A stretch of 64,000 bases of DNA from JAWWPG01 sp033850885 (GCA_033850885.1 JAWWPG010000027.1:93285-157284); one strand, 5' to 3'. Numbered from the stretch's first letter, positions 35,727 through 44,631 are shown. Numbers and translations: made by a program. The notes: generated by a model not told the origin, from the letters alone.

Positions 35727-36448
35727 GATGACACCATCCGCAGTGCGGCCTCGAGCGTGAACGCTCCCGTGTAGAGAGCGGTGCCGATGATGACACCTTC
35801 GACGCCCTCGTCCACGAGGTCCGCCAGTGCGCGGAGGTCATCGAGCGTGCTGACGCCGCCCGACGCGACAACGGGTCGCGGAGTCCGGGCGCAGACGTCG
35901 CGGAGCAGGCCCACGTTGGGGCCTTGCAACATGCCGTCGCTGGTCACGTCAGTGACGACATACCTGGCGCAGCCTTCCGCGTCGAGTCGCGACAGCACCT
36001 CGTACAGGTCGCCGCCCTCACGCGTCCAGCCCCGAGCCGCCAGCCGGGTGCCGCGTACGTCGAGGCCGACCGCCACCCGGTCGCCATGCTCGGCTATCAC
36101 CGACGCGCACCACGCCGGATCCTCGAGCGCGGCGGTCCCGATGTTGACCCGGCGACACCCGGTAGCGAGGGCAGCCGCGAGAGTGTCGTCATCGCGGATG
36201 CCGCCGGACAGCTCCACATCGATGTCGAGGGCCCCGACCACCTCAGCCAGCCGTGCATGGTTGGTACCTCGCCCGAATGCGGCATCGAGGTCGACCAGGT
36301 GAACCCAGCGCGCGCCGGCCGCCTGCCACCGAAGCGCGGACTCCAGCGGGTCCCCGAACACGCGCTCGCTGCCCGCGACCCCCTGGACCAGCTGAACCGC
36401 GTGACCGCCGGCGACGTCCACGGCGGGGAGAAGCTCCAGCTGGCGCAT
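35723..36448 (-). CDS. priA: Phosphoribosyl isomerase A (HisA/PriA)
   Basis: 241 aa (beta/alpha)8 barrel. Isomerises ProFAR to PRFAR; in actinobacteria the same enzyme usually also performs the TrpF step of tryptophan synthesis. Asp11 (LLPAVDVAGGHAVQL) and the second-half Asp in VGLDVRGTRLAARGWTREGG are the acid/base pair, and the phosphate sites SGGIRDDDTLAAAL and VVASGGVSTLDDL are present. The start at ATG 36448 is chosen; the upstream in-frame extension to 36559 overlaps hisH sequence. The bifunctional role is inferred from the lineage. Confidence 0.92.
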   Translation of the reverse strand: MRQLELLPAVDVAGGHAVQLVQGVAGSERVFGDPLESALRWQAAGARWVHLVDLDAAFGRGTNHARLAEVVGALDIDVELSGGIRDDDTLAAALATGCRRVNIGTAALEDPAWCASVIAEHGDRVAVGLDVRGTRLAARGWTREGGDLYEVLSRLDAEGCARYVVTDVTSDGMLQGPNVGLLRDVCARTPRPVVASGGVSTLDDLRALADLVDEGVEGVIIGTALYTGAFTLEAALRMVSS

Positions 36449-36480
36449 GGCGACAAGGCTAACCGCGCGGGCGCAGGCGG

Positions 36481-37113
36481 TCAGAGGGTCGCGATCCAGT
36501 TCCGCAAGAGTGAGATGCCAGCGTCGCCAGACTTCTCGGGGTGGAACTGGGTCGACCACAAGGCCCCGTCCTCGACAGCCGCGACGAAGCGGTCCTCACC
36601 GTACGACGTCCAGGCGGTCAACGGCGTACCCCCGGCTGACGCCGCTCCGAGCTCGTCGTCATGAGCGGCGTACGAGTGCACGAAGTAGAAGCGCTGGTCC
36701 CCGATCCCGGCGAACATCGCCGAAGAGGGGGCCGCCGACACGGTGTTCCATCCCATGTGCGGCAGCACGCGGGCATCGACCGTTTCGACCGCACCGGGCC
36801 AGATGCCCAGCCCCGGCGTGGACCTGCCGTGCTCCGCACCGTGCGCGTACATGACCTGGTGGCCCACGCAGATCGCGAACACCGGACGACCGTCACCGAG
36901 GCGTTCCTTGACGACTCGCGGACCGTCAACGGACGTGAGCGAGGCCATGCACGCCGCGAACGCGCCGACACCCGGGATGACGACACCGTCCGCCTCGATG
37001 GCGGCCTCGGCCGAGGACGACACGTGGACGGAGCCACCCGCCCGGTCCAGGGCACGTTCCCCGGAGCGGACGTTGCCGGATCCGTAGTCGAACAGCACGA
37101 TCCGAGGCTTCAC
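36481..37113 (-). CDS. hisH: Imidazole glycerol phosphate synthase glutaminase subunit
   Basis: 210 aa class I glutamine amidotransferase. Supplies ammonia to HisF. Catalytic triad Cys82 (FAICVGHQ; most relatives have CLGMQ/CVGMQ, so the His is unusual), His191 and Glu193 (STQFHPEKSG). The N-terminal IVLFDYGSGNVRS is family-typical. ATG overlaps the hisB stop by 4 nt (37110-37113); 32 nt downstream is priA. HisH and HisF act as one complex. Confidence 0.94.
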   Translation of the reverse strand: MKPRIVLFDYGSGNVRSGERALDRAGGSVHVSSSAEAAIEADGVVIPGVGAFAACMASLTSVDGPRVVKERLGDGRPVFAICVGHQVMYAHGAEHGRSTPGLGIWPGAVETVDARVLPHMGWNTVSAAPSSAMFAGIGDQRFYFVHSYAAHDDELGAASAGGTPLTAWTSYGEDRFVAAVEDGALWSTQFHPEKSGDAGISLLRNWIATL

Positions 37114-37709
37114 AGGCTGCCCTTGAGACTCGGCACCCCGGTCTCGCGCGGGTCGACCGTCGCCGCCGCGCGGAGTGCCCGGCCCACTGCCTTGAACTGC
37201 GCTTCTACAATGTGATGCGGGTCGCGACCAGCCAGAACCCTTACGTGCAAGGCTAGTTCGGCATGAGTGCTCAACGACTCGAAGACGTGGCGAGTGAGCG
37301 AACCGACGTACGAGCCGCCCATCACCACGTACTCCTGGCCGTCGGGCTCACCCGTGTGCACGCAGTACGAGCGACCGGACAAGTCGACCGCGCACTGCAC
37401 GAGCGTCTCGTCAAGGGGGATGAGGGCGTCACCGAAGCGACACACGCCCACCTTGTCCCCCAGCGCCTCCCGCAGACACTGCCCAAGAACGATCGAGACG
37501 TCCTCCACTGTGTGATGGGCGTCGACGTCGATGTCCCCCTCGGCCTGCACGCTCAGGTCGAACAACGCATGCCGCGCCATCGAAGCCAGCATGTGGTCGA
37601 AGAAGCGAACGCCGGTCGAGACCTGTGCGTCACCGGTGCCGTCGATGTCCAGGCTCATCACTACCCTGGACTCGTTGGTCGTCCGCTCGAGGTGTGCGCT
37701 TCGGCTCAT
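37110..37709 (-). CDS. hisB: Imidazoleglycerol-phosphate dehydratase
   Basis: 199 aa, monofunctional (no phosphatase domain). Mn-dependent dehydration of IGP. Metal-binding motifs FFDHMLASMARHALFDL, DAHHTVEDVSIVLGQ (HHxxE) and its second-half duplicate (ALHVRVLAGRDPHHIVEAQFKAVGRALR) are intact. ATG 37709 is chosen; a longer frame to 37859 overlaps hisC coding sequence without family likeness. The ATG overlaps the hisC stop (37706-37709). Confidence 0.95.
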   Translation of the reverse strand: MSRSAHLERTTNESRVVMSLDIDGTGDAQVSTGVRFFDHMLASMARHALFDLSVQAEGDIDVDAHHTVEDVSIVLGQCLREALGDKVGVCRFGDALIPLDETLVQCAVDLSGRSYCVHTGEPDGQEYVVMGGSYVGSLTRHVFESLSTHAELALHVRVLAGRDPHHIVEAQFKAVGRALRAAATVDPRETGVPSLKGSL

Positions 37710-38800
37710 GACTCGTGCCCTTCTCGTCGTACGACGGTCACCGAGCCCAGCGCCGAACGGAACGCCGCCATGTCCGCCGGCGTGCCGACGGATACCCGCA
37801 GCCATCCCGGCACCGTAGTCTCGCGGACCAGCACGCCTCGGTCGAGTAGCCCCTGCCACACCGCGTGGGCGTCGACGAAGGTGCCGAACAGCACGAAGTT
37901 GGCGTCGGAGTCGGCGGCCCGGAACCCGGACGAGCGAAGCCAGCCAACCAGGTCGTCGCGCTCGTCCCGCAGGCAGTCGACGGTGGCCAGCATCTCTGTG
38001 GCATGAGCCAGCGCGACCCGGGCAAACGCTTGTGTGGTTGACGAAAGGTGATACGGCAGCCGCACGAGCTTGAGCGCGTCCACCAGCTCGGAGCTCGCGG
38101 CCAGGTAGCCGAGCCGCAGCCCGGCAAGGCTGAAGGCCTTCGACATGGTGCGAGCGACTGCCAGCCGCGGGAAGTCGTGGAGCAGCGACACCGCGGACCG
38201 AACCCCGCTGCGCCGGAACTCCGCGTACGCCTCATCGACCACCACGACACCCGGACTGGCGCAGCAGATCGCCTCCACCACCGTCAGCGGCAGCGCGGTG
38301 CCGGTCGGGTTGTTGGGCGAGGCGAGAAGAGTGACCGTGGGCTGCTCGGCCCGGACTGCCTCGACAGCCCGGTCGGGGTCGACCGAGAAGTCGCTCGAGC
38401 GCTGCGCCCCGACCCAACGGGTCGAGGTCGAGCGCGCGTACTCCGGGTACATCGAGTAGGTCGGCTCGAAGGACAAGACGCTTCTCCCGGGTCCGCCGAA
38501 GGCCTGCAGCACATGCAGCATGACCTCGTTGGACCCGTTGCCCGCCCAGATCCGGTTGGCGGTCAACCCGTGGCCCAGGTAGCCGGCGAGGTCACGACGG
38601 AGGGCGAGCGCATCCCTGTCGGGATAGCGGTTGAGAGTGCCCGCGATCACGCGGATGACGTTCGCCATCTCGGCGGCCACCTGCGGTGACGGGCCGTACG
38701 GGTTCTCGTTGACGTTGAGCCGTACCGGGACTGTGAGCTCGGGCGCGCCGTACGGCCTCGCATCGCGAAGCTCCGCGCGCAGCGGCAGTGCCGAGCTCAC
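37706..38800 (-). CDS. hisC: Histidinol-phosphate aminotransferase
   Basis: 364 aa, fold-type I PLP enzyme. Converts imidazole acetol phosphate and glutamate to histidinol phosphate. Recognised by NVNENPYGPSP, the SPNNPTGTALP loop, VVVDEAYAEF, and the Schiff-base Lys221 in RTMSKAFSLAGLRLGY. Overlaps hisD (38797-38800) and hisB by 4 nt each. PLP would come from PdxH encoded earlier in the window. Confidence 0.95.
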   Translation of the reverse strand: MSSALPLRAELRDARPYGAPELTVPVRLNVNENPYGPSPQVAAEMANVIRVIAGTLNRYPDRDALALRRDLAGYLGHGLTANRIWAGNGSNEVMLHVLQAFGGPGRSVLSFEPTYSMYPEYARSTSTRWVGAQRSSDFSVDPDRAVEAVRAEQPTVTLLASPNNPTGTALPLTVVEAICCASPGVVVVDEAYAEFRRSGVRSAVSLLHDFPRLAVARTMSKAFSLAGLRLGYLAASSELVDALKLVRLPYHLSSTTQAFARVALAHATEMLATVDCLRDERDDLVGWLRSSGFRAADSDANFVLFGTFVDAHAVWQGLLDRGVLVRETTVPGWLRVSVGTPADMAAFRSALGSVTVVRREGHES

Positions 38801-40119
38801 GCCGGACCTAGACGGACACGCACGGCCTCGCCGTGCGCAGGCAGGTCTTCGGCATCGGCGAGCGACAGCACGTGACCCGAAGCCGACTCGAGTGCTGACC
38901 GCGGGTAGTCCACCACCTGCATGGTCTTGAGGAACGACCGCACGGAGAGGCCGGACGAGTGCCCGGCGCTCCCGCCGGTCGGCAGCACGTGGTTCGAGCC
39001 GGCGCAGTAGTCACCCAGCGACACCGGTGCGTGGGGACCCACGAACACTGCTCCTGCGTTTCGGATCCGAGCGGCGACCAAGGCGGCGTCCCGGGTGTGG
39101 ATCTCCAGATGCTCGGCGGCGTAGGCGTTGACGACGTCCTCGCCCTGGGCGATGTCATCCACGAGCACGATCGCGGACTGTTGGCCCGACAGAGCCTCGC
39201 GGATCCGGTCGGCGTGCTTGGCCTGCGGCACCTGGCTCTCGAGCTCCTGCTCCACCGCCGTCGCGAGACGCAGGGAGTCGGTCACGAGAAGGCTTGCTGC
39301 CATCGTGTCGTGCTCTGCTTGGCTGACCAGGTCCGCTGCGACGTACCGCGGGTCGGCGCTGTCGTCCGCGAGGATCGCGATCTCGGTAGGTCCTGCCTCG
39401 GAGTCGATGCCGACGACTCCGCGCAGCAGACGCTTGGCGGCGACCCCGTAGATGTTGGCCGGGCCGGTCACGAGGTCGACCGGAGCACAACCACCGCCCT
39501 CATGCGCGTAGCCGTAGGCGAACATGGCAACCGCTCCGGCGCCGCCCGCGGCATGTACTTCCCGCACGCCCAGCAGGGCGCACGCTGCGAGGACCGTCGG
39601 GTGCGGCAGGCCGTCGTACTCCCGCTGGGCAGGGCTGGCCAGCGCGAGGGACGGGACGTTCGCGACCTGTGCCGGTACGACGTTCATCAACACCGACGAG
39701 ACCAAGGGCGCCTTGGCGCCCGGAACGTAGAGCCCGACGCGGCCGACGGGCACGTTGCGGCAGGTGACCCGGCCGCCTTCCGGCATGGCTGTCTCGACAT
39801 CGTGCGGCATCTCCGCCTGGCAGGTCGCCCGAAGCCGCTCGATCGCCTCCTCCAACCCGTGCCGCACCCGCGGATCGAGACGCCGCAAGGCCCGGTCGAG
39901 AGCTTCTGCCGGCACCCTGACCTGAGGGATGTCGACACCGTCGAAGGACTTCGCCTGCCGGACCAGCTCGAGATGGCCGTCTCGTCGAACCGCCTCCACC
40001 AGCGGACGAACCGTCTCCACGGCCGCGTCGACGTCCATCGCCGCCCTCGGCACCAGGGCTGCATAGTCCAGCCGCCGGCCAGCGGCCCGATCACCCCGGA
40101 CGTCGCATCGACGGATCAT
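38797..40119 (-). CDS. hisD: Histidinol dehydrogenase
   Basis: 440 aa. Zn- and NAD-dependent two-step oxidation of L-histidinol to histidine. Family blocks: PVGRVGLYVPGAKAPLVSSVLMNVVPAQVA, DLVTGPANIYGVAAKRLL, GIDSEAGPTEIAILAD, QAEHDTMAASLLVT (general base His region) and AGSNHVLPTGGSAGHSSGLSV (Zn ligands). ATG 40119 is chosen; the frame to 40236 lies in the divergent promoter region. First gene of the seven-gene operon; a shared 156-bp region separates it from the sigma-factor gene. No T-box or attenuator was recognised upstream. Confidence 0.95.
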   Translation of the reverse strand: MIRRCDVRGDRAAGRRLDYAALVPRAAMDVDAAVETVRPLVEAVRRDGHLELVRQAKSFDGVDIPQVRVPAEALDRALRRLDPRVRHGLEEAIERLRATCQAEMPHDVETAMPEGGRVTCRNVPVGRVGLYVPGAKAPLVSSVLMNVVPAQVANVPSLALASPAQREYDGLPHPTVLAACALLGVREVHAAGGAGAVAMFAYGYAHEGGGCAPVDLVTGPANIYGVAAKRLLRGVVGIDSEAGPTEIAILADDSADPRYVAADLVSQAEHDTMAASLLVTDSLRLATAVEQELESQVPQAKHADRIREALSGQQSAIVLVDDIAQGEDVVNAYAAEHLEIHTRDAALVAARIRNAGAVFVGPHAPVSLGDYCAGSNHVLPTGGSAGHSSGLSVRSFLKTMQVVDYPRSALESASGHVLSLADAEDLPAHGEAVRVRLGPA

Positions 40120-40275
40120 CTCGCAAGCATAAAGTGCCGGCCGTGTCCCGTGGATTGTCGTTCTCGCGGGCGGCTCGCCGTGCCCTTCGGCACGCGGCTG
40201 CCGCAAGACGGCCGGAGCGCGGACAATCATGCCCATGCGACCTCACGAACCGCACACCTGCAGCGTCTACAGCAC

Positions 40276-40779
40276 GTGAAGAGCAAGGAACCCTTCGAGA
40301 CGGTGGTTGCCGTGCACGGTGCCACCGTGCTCCGTGTCTGCCGGGCCGTGCTGGGCGCTGTCGACGCCGACGACGCGTGGTCGGAGACCTTCCTGTCGGC
40401 GCTGAAGGCCTACCCGGACCTGCCGGGCGATGCCAACGTCGAGGCATGGCTCGTCACGATCGCGCACCGCAAGGCCATCGACGTGACCCGAGGCGCCGTA
40501 CGTCGCGCGGTTCCCACAGCCGAGCTGCCGGAAGCGGCGAGCGGCACCGAGGCGGACAGTCGTGACCTCGACCTCGACCTCGTCGAGGCGCTCGCCAGAC
40601 TGCCGGCCAAGCAGAGACAGGCCGTTGCCTACCACTACCTGGCCGGCCTGCCTTACCGGGAGGTAGCAGCCATCCTCGGCGGCAGTGCCGATGCGGCTCG
40701 ACGCGCGTCGGCCGACGGCATCGCCACCCTTCGACGTACCTGCCCAGGTCTCACCTCCACGAAAGAAGAAGCCCGATGA
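40276..40779 (+). CDS. Sigma-70 family (ECF-like) sigma factor
   Basis: 167 aa from GTG 40276. Region 2 (VHGATVLRVCRAVLGAVDADDAWSETFLSALKAYPDL, then ANVEAWLVTIAHRKAIDVTRG) and region 4 (LPAKQRQAVAYHYLAGLPYREVAAILGGSADAARRASADGIATLR) are both complete; a short Asp-rich linker (DSRDLDLDLVEAL) joins them. Its stop overlaps the ATG of ogt (40776-40779). No anti-sigma gene follows, so control is not by a usual membrane anti-sigma. It probably directs expression of its own operon, perhaps in response to DNA alkylation. Confidence 0.88.
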   Translation: MKSKEPFETVVAVHGATVLRVCRAVLGAVDADDAWSETFLSALKAYPDLPGDANVEAWLVTIAHRKAIDVTRGAVRRAVPTAELPEAASGTEADSRDLDLDLVEALARLPAKQRQAVAYHYLAGLPYREVAAILGGSADAARRASADGIATLRRTCPGLTSTKEEAR

Positions 40780-41390
40780 ACATCGATCACGAACTGCGTC
40801 GCGACCTGGCCCGGTCGCTTCCGGAGGCCCCCGGACACCTGCGTCTGCTGCATGACCGTCTCGCGACGGCGGCCGAGGCGGAGGGCATCCTCGACGTCGC
40901 GTACCGCACCGTCGACAGCCCGGTAGGAACGCTGCTCCTCGCCGCGACCGATCTCGGACTCGTGCGGGTGGCCTTCGCGAGTGAGGGCCACGATGCCGTG
41001 CTGAAGAGCCTTTCCGACGAGCTGAGTCCCAGGATCCTCGAAGCGCCCGCGCGGCTGGACACGACGGCCCGAGAGCTTGACGAGTACTTCGCCGGTCGCC
41101 GGCACGGCTTCGACATACCGCTCGACTGGCGCCTCGCCACCGGGTTCCGCAGCACCGTGCTGCACCATCTGCCGGACATCGGCTACGGGCGGACGGCGAC
41201 CTACGCGGCGGTCGCGCTGCTGGCGGGCAGCCCGAAAGCAGTGCGGGCGGTGGGCACCGCCTGTGCGACCAACCCGCTGCCGGTCGTCGTACCGTGCCAC
41301 CGGGTGGTTCGCTCGGACGGCGGCCTCGGCGGATACCGCGGCGGGGTCGACGCCAAGCGGACCCTGCTCACGCTGGAGGCAGCCGCCTAG
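40776..41390 (+). CDS. ogt: Methylated-DNA-protein-cysteine methyltransferase
   Basis: 204 aa. Suicide enzyme moving O6-alkyl groups from guanine onto its own Cys174 in VVPCHRVV; GYGRTATYAAVALLAGSPKAVRAVGTACATNPLP is the recognition helix region. The first ~40 residues (MNIDHELRRDLARSLPEAP to ATAAEAEG) are an extra helical segment before the usual N-terminal domain, and they follow directly on the overlapping sigma gene. That position is normally occupied by an anti-sigma factor, so this extension might touch the sigma factor (inference). Ends 170 bp before helR. Confidence 0.92.
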   Translation: MNIDHELRRDLARSLPEAPGHLRLLHDRLATAAEAEGILDVAYRTVDSPVGTLLLAATDLGLVRVAFASEGHDAVLKSLSDELSPRILEAPARLDTTARELDEYFAGRRHGFDIPLDWRLATGFRSTVLHHLPDIGYGRTATYAAVALLAGSPKAVRAVGTACATNPLPVVVPCHRVVRSDGGLGGYRGGVDAKRTLLTLEAAA

Positions 41391-41559
41391 CTCCCGAATC
41401 GTTGCTGCACAACCATCGCCACAGAGACCTCTGGGTCTCCGGCCGGGCAGCGGGACGCCTTCGATGTGTGGGGTCCCCGTTAGGGTTGGCCGCGGGGTTC
41501 GGAAGCGTCGAAGGTGCAAACCGTTAGACGGCGCCGGCCCGGTGCGAGAGACTGGTCCG

Positions 41560-43632
41560 ATGCCCCCAGCCGCTCCCGGGGATCCCGCGCGCCCCGAAAT
41601 CGCGCACGAACAAGACCACCTGACCGAGTCCCGTGCGGCGCTCGCGCGAATGCGCGAAAGGACCGCGGGCATGGAGGCCCTCAGCGGCGACCGCGTCAGC
41701 GGCGAGTACCTCAAGTTCACGCTCTACCAGCGGATGAAGGCGTTGGAGGACGACCCCGAGGTCCCGCTGTTCTTCGGCCGCCTCGACTACGGGCAACATG
41801 CGGGCGGATCCGCCGGGCTGCCAGGGGAGCGCTTCTACGTCGGGCGGCGCCACGTGACCGACCCCCATGGCGACCCGCTCGTCGTCGACTGGCGGGCGCC
41901 GATCTCCCGCCCGTTCTACCGCGCCAGCTCGACGGACCCAATGGGGCTGCGGCTCCGGCGGCGCTTCGGCTTTCAGCACGGCCGGGTGACGGCGTACGAG
42001 GACGAACCCCTCGCCGGCCGGCCCGCAGACGATGTCGCGGCAGCGCACAGCGACATCCTCGAGGCAGAGATCGAGCGGCCGCGCGTCGGGCCGATGCGGG
42101 ACATCGTCGCCACCATCCAGCCGGAGCAGGACGACATCGTGCGGTCCGACCTGGCCACCAGCGTGTGCGTGCAGGGTGCGCCGGGCACCGGCAAGACGGC
42201 GGTCGGCCTGCATCGGGCCGCCTACCTGCTCTACGCGCATCGCGACCAGCTGACCCGACAGGGCGTGCTCGTCGTCGGGCCGAACGACTCCTTCCTGCGG
42301 TACATCGCAGACGTGCTGCCGGCGCTCGGCGAGATCGACGCCAGGCAGACGACAGTCGAGTCGCTGGTGGCGACCGTGCCGGTCCGGGCGATTGACTCCC
42401 TCGAGACGGCGAGACTGAAAGGCGACGCCCGGATGGCGACCGTGCTCGACCGGGCCCTCTGGTCCCTGGTCCAGCCCGCAGCGGAGGCGCTCGTGGTGCC
42501 CTCGGGAGTCCGGCGCTGGCGGGTGGCGGCGTACCTGGTCGACGAGATTGTCGATGAGCTGCGAACGCGAGGCGTCCGGTACGGCGCCGGACGGGCCATG
42601 TTCCCGCAGCGGCTCGCCCACGCCGTACTCGTCAAGATGGAGGAGGCGGGCGACTCACCCGACGACCGGGTGCACGCAGCCGTGGCACGCTCGCGGCCGG
42701 TCAAGGAGCTCGCCGCCGTGGTGTGGCCGGCCATCGACGCAGCTCGCCTGGTGATGCGGCTGCTCGGTGAGCCCGACCTGCTCGCCCGCGCGGCTGACGG
42801 TGTCTTCACCCCTGAGGAGCAGGACAGGATCCGCTGGCCGCAACCGGCGAAGGGTCCCCGCAGCGCGCGATGGTCGTTGCACGACGTCGTCCTCATCGAC
42901 GAGGCCCGCGACCTGCTCGAGCGCACGCCCAGTCTCGGTCACGTCGTTCTCGACGAGGCTCAGGACCTGTCGCCGATGATGCTGCGCGCCGTCGGGCGCC
43001 GCTGCTCCACGGGGTCGACGACCGTACTCGGTGACCTGGCGCAGGCCACCACCCCTTACGGCGTTGGGTCCTGGGACTCGGCGCTGGCGCACCTCGGCAA
43101 GCCCGATGCGCACATCGAGGAGCTCACTCTCGGGTTCCGGGTGCCCGGTGACGTGATCGACTACGCGGCTCGGCTGCTTCCCACCATCGCACCCACGTTG
43201 AAGAAGCCGACGTCGGTACGACGGGCGCGGGGTGAGCTGGCGTTCGAGCACGGGCCGCGACCTCTCGAGGCCGCAGCATCCGCGGTCAGACGCCTCATCA
43301 GGGAGCCCGGCTCGATCGGCGTCATTGTTCCGGATTCCCTGGTACAGAAGGCGAACCAGGCGCTGACGAAGGCTGGGGTTGAGCACAGCCAGCTCGGCAA
43401 TGACGACGACATTGCAGCCCGGGTCGACGTCGTACCGGCCTCGCTCGCCAAGGGTCTCGAGTTCGACCACGTGGTCCTCGTCGAGCCCGCGGACATCGCG
43501 GACTCCGAGACCGACACGCTCACGGGTCTGCGCCGGGTGTACGTCTGCCTGACCCGGGCGGTCACGTCGCTCGTCATCGTGCACGAGAGACCGATTCCCG
43601 TCCCCGACAAGGTCGGAACTACCGCCGCCTAG
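41560..43632 (+). CDS. helR: RNA polymerase recycling motor ATPase HelR (HelD-like)
   Basis: 690 aa UvrD-like SF1 ATPase. N-terminal coiled-coil part (EQDHLTESRAALARMRERTAGMEAL) and a domain YLKFTLYQRMKALEDDPEVPLFFGRLDY, then Walker A APGTGKT (207-213), DEAQD (465-469) and the SF1 C-terminal motifs (VYVCLTRAV). Such proteins displace stalled RNA polymerase from DNA; actinobacterial HelR has been linked to rifamycin tolerance by pushing the drug off the enzyme. I searched upstream for a rifamycin-associated element and saw no good match. ATG 41560 is chosen; the frame extends back across ogt. Confidence 0.9.
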   Translation: MPPAAPGDPARPEIAHEQDHLTESRAALARMRERTAGMEALSGDRVSGEYLKFTLYQRMKALEDDPEVPLFFGRLDYGQHAGGSAGLPGERFYVGRRHVTDPHGDPLVVDWRAPISRPFYRASSTDPMGLRLRRRFGFQHGRVTAYEDEPLAGRPADDVAAAHSDILEAEIERPRVGPMRDIVATIQPEQDDIVRSDLATSVCVQGAPGTGKTAVGLHRAAYLLYAHRDQLTRQGVLVVGPNDSFLRYIADVLPALGEIDARQTTVESLVATVPVRAIDSLETARLKGDARMATVLDRALWSLVQPAAEALVVPSGVRRWRVAAYLVDEIVDELRTRGVRYGAGRAMFPQRLAHAVLVKMEEAGDSPDDRVHAAVARSRPVKELAAVVWPAIDAARLVMRLLGEPDLLARAADGVFTPEEQDRIRWPQPAKGPRSARWSLHDVVLIDEARDLLERTPSLGHVVLDEAQDLSPMMLRAVGRRCSTGSTTVLGDLAQATTPYGVGSWDSALAHLGKPDAHIEELTLGFRVPGDVIDYAARLLPTIAPTLKKPTSVRRARGELAFEHGPRPLEAAASAVRRLIREPGSIGVIVPDSLVQKANQALTKAGVEHSQLGNDDDIAARVDVVPASLAKGLEFDHVVLVEPADIADSETDTLTGLRRVYVCLTRAVTSLVIVHERPIPVPDKVGTTAA

Positions 43633-43642
43633 AGACGCGACA

Positions 43643-43768
43643 CTCAAACGCCACATGACGTGCACCACCCCCGGGGCGGCGTTTGGGTGGTGCACCACCC
43701 AGATTGCCCTCAAGCCACCCAGATCTGAGTGGCTTGAGGAGTGTTTGGGTGGTGCACCACTCAAACAC
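43643..43768. repeat. Cluster of nested palindromes (probable bidirectional terminator)
   Basis: Four elements in a 126-bp convergent gap. (1) Arms CTCAAACGCC (43643-43652) and GGCGTTTGGG (43678-43687). (2) TGGGTGGTGCACCACCCA (43684-43701), a perfect 18-bp palindrome. (3) CTCAAGCCAC / GTGGCTTGAG (43709-43718, 43729-43738) around an AGATCT core. (4) A 28-bp near-perfect palindrome 43741-43768 with core GTGGTGCACCAC. The 18-nt string GTTTGGGTGGTGCACCAC occurs twice (43681, 43743). Strong RNA hairpins without a poly-U tract. Confidence 0.8.
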
Positions 43769-43803
43769 ACGCCTGGCCGACCAAACGGCGCCTATGGGCA
43801 GCC

Positions 43804-44625
43804 TCAGCGGGCGTCCTGCTTCAGCGCCGTGTCGACTCCGAGCGCCGACGCCACGACGAGGCTGAGCAGCGGCTGCGACAACGGCTGGTGGATCTGCACC
43901 ACGTAGTTGTCGGCGGTGGTGAACATCGTCTTCGCCAAGCCCTCCCAGGTCTTCGTGATCCGGGCGATCTCCTGCCCGGCGTCGTCTTGCATGTTGAAGT
44001 TCCAGGCGCGCCAGTTCTCGCCGTTGAGTGAACCGACCGTACGACCCCCGGCCTCGAGCGAGAACCGGATCTTGCCGATGACGTTCTGCTGCACGATCTG
44101 GCCGATCTCCTGACCGTCGCCGCCCTCGACGATCATCCGCGACTTCATCAGCTTGGCCGGCCGGGTCAGCGCCAGCACCACCCGGCCCTCCTTGTCGACC
44201 ACCTGGAACTTGTGCGTCAGGTACTGGTCGACGTTGGACACGAATCGCAGCATCTTCTTGGCGGCGCTCTGGCCGACCTGGCGGACCGCCCCGATCTGCG
44301 TACCGTGCTGGTCGTAGACAGCGAACTCCTGGTTGATCTCGAGCAGCTTTGCCTTCTGGTTCACCACCAGCACCGGCTCGGTGAAGAGCGAGCCGCCACC
44401 TTGCGCCTCACCCGCCTCGATACCGGCCCTCGAGACATCGCGTTGCACCTTCTCGGTCTTGCGGTGCACGGTCGGGATGTGGCCGTCCCCGCCGGGCGGG
44501 TCGATGGACGCCCTCCCATGGCTCGCCACATGTTCGGTCCAGTTGGTGCCGTCGAAATATCGATGCTCGTGTCGGCCCCAGGGATCGGGGTACCAGTTGG
44601 GGGCATATCCACTCGTGTCGGTCAC
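43804..44625 (-). CDS. DUF2510 + LURP-one/scramblase-like protein
   Basis: 273 aa from GTG 44625. The N-terminal 45 residues are a DUF2510-like module (WYPDPWGRHEHRYFDGTNWTEHV), a short membrane- or peptidoglycan-linked motif in actinobacteria. Residues 85-270 match the tubby-like LURP-one/phospholipid scramblase fold (LLEINQEFAVYDQHGTQIGAVRQV, QVVDKEGRVVLALTRP, GQEIGQIVQQNVIGKIRFSLEAGG). No catalytic residue; function unknown, perhaps membrane-phospholipid or stress related. The GTG at 44625 rather than 44631 fits the -10 element (leaderless). Divergent from the HD gene by 34 bp. Confidence 0.8.
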   Translation of the reverse strand: MTDTSGYAPNWYPDPWGRHEHRYFDGTNWTEHVASHGRASIDPPGGDGHIPTVHRKTEKVQRDVSRAGIEAGEAQGGGSLFTEPVLVVNQKAKLLEINQEFAVYDQHGTQIGAVRQVGQSAAKKMLRFVSNVDQYLTHKFQVVDKEGRVVLALTRPAKLMKSRMIVEGGDGQEIGQIVQQNVIGKIRFSLEAGGRTVGSLNGENWRAWNFNMQDDAGQEIARITKTWEGLAKTMFTTADNYVVQIHQPLSQPLLSLVVASALGVDTALKQDAR

Positions 44626-44631
44626 AAGCAC

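Noticed and set aside
38959..40779. A 606-codon plus-strand open frame across hisD
   Set aside because: The part overlapping hisD is antisense to a well-conserved enzyme. Only the last 167 codons (from 40276) look like a real protein.
41391..41559. Rifamycin-associated element upstream of helR
   Set aside because: I looked for the 19-bp GC-rich palindrome described upstream of such genes and found no convincing match by eye.
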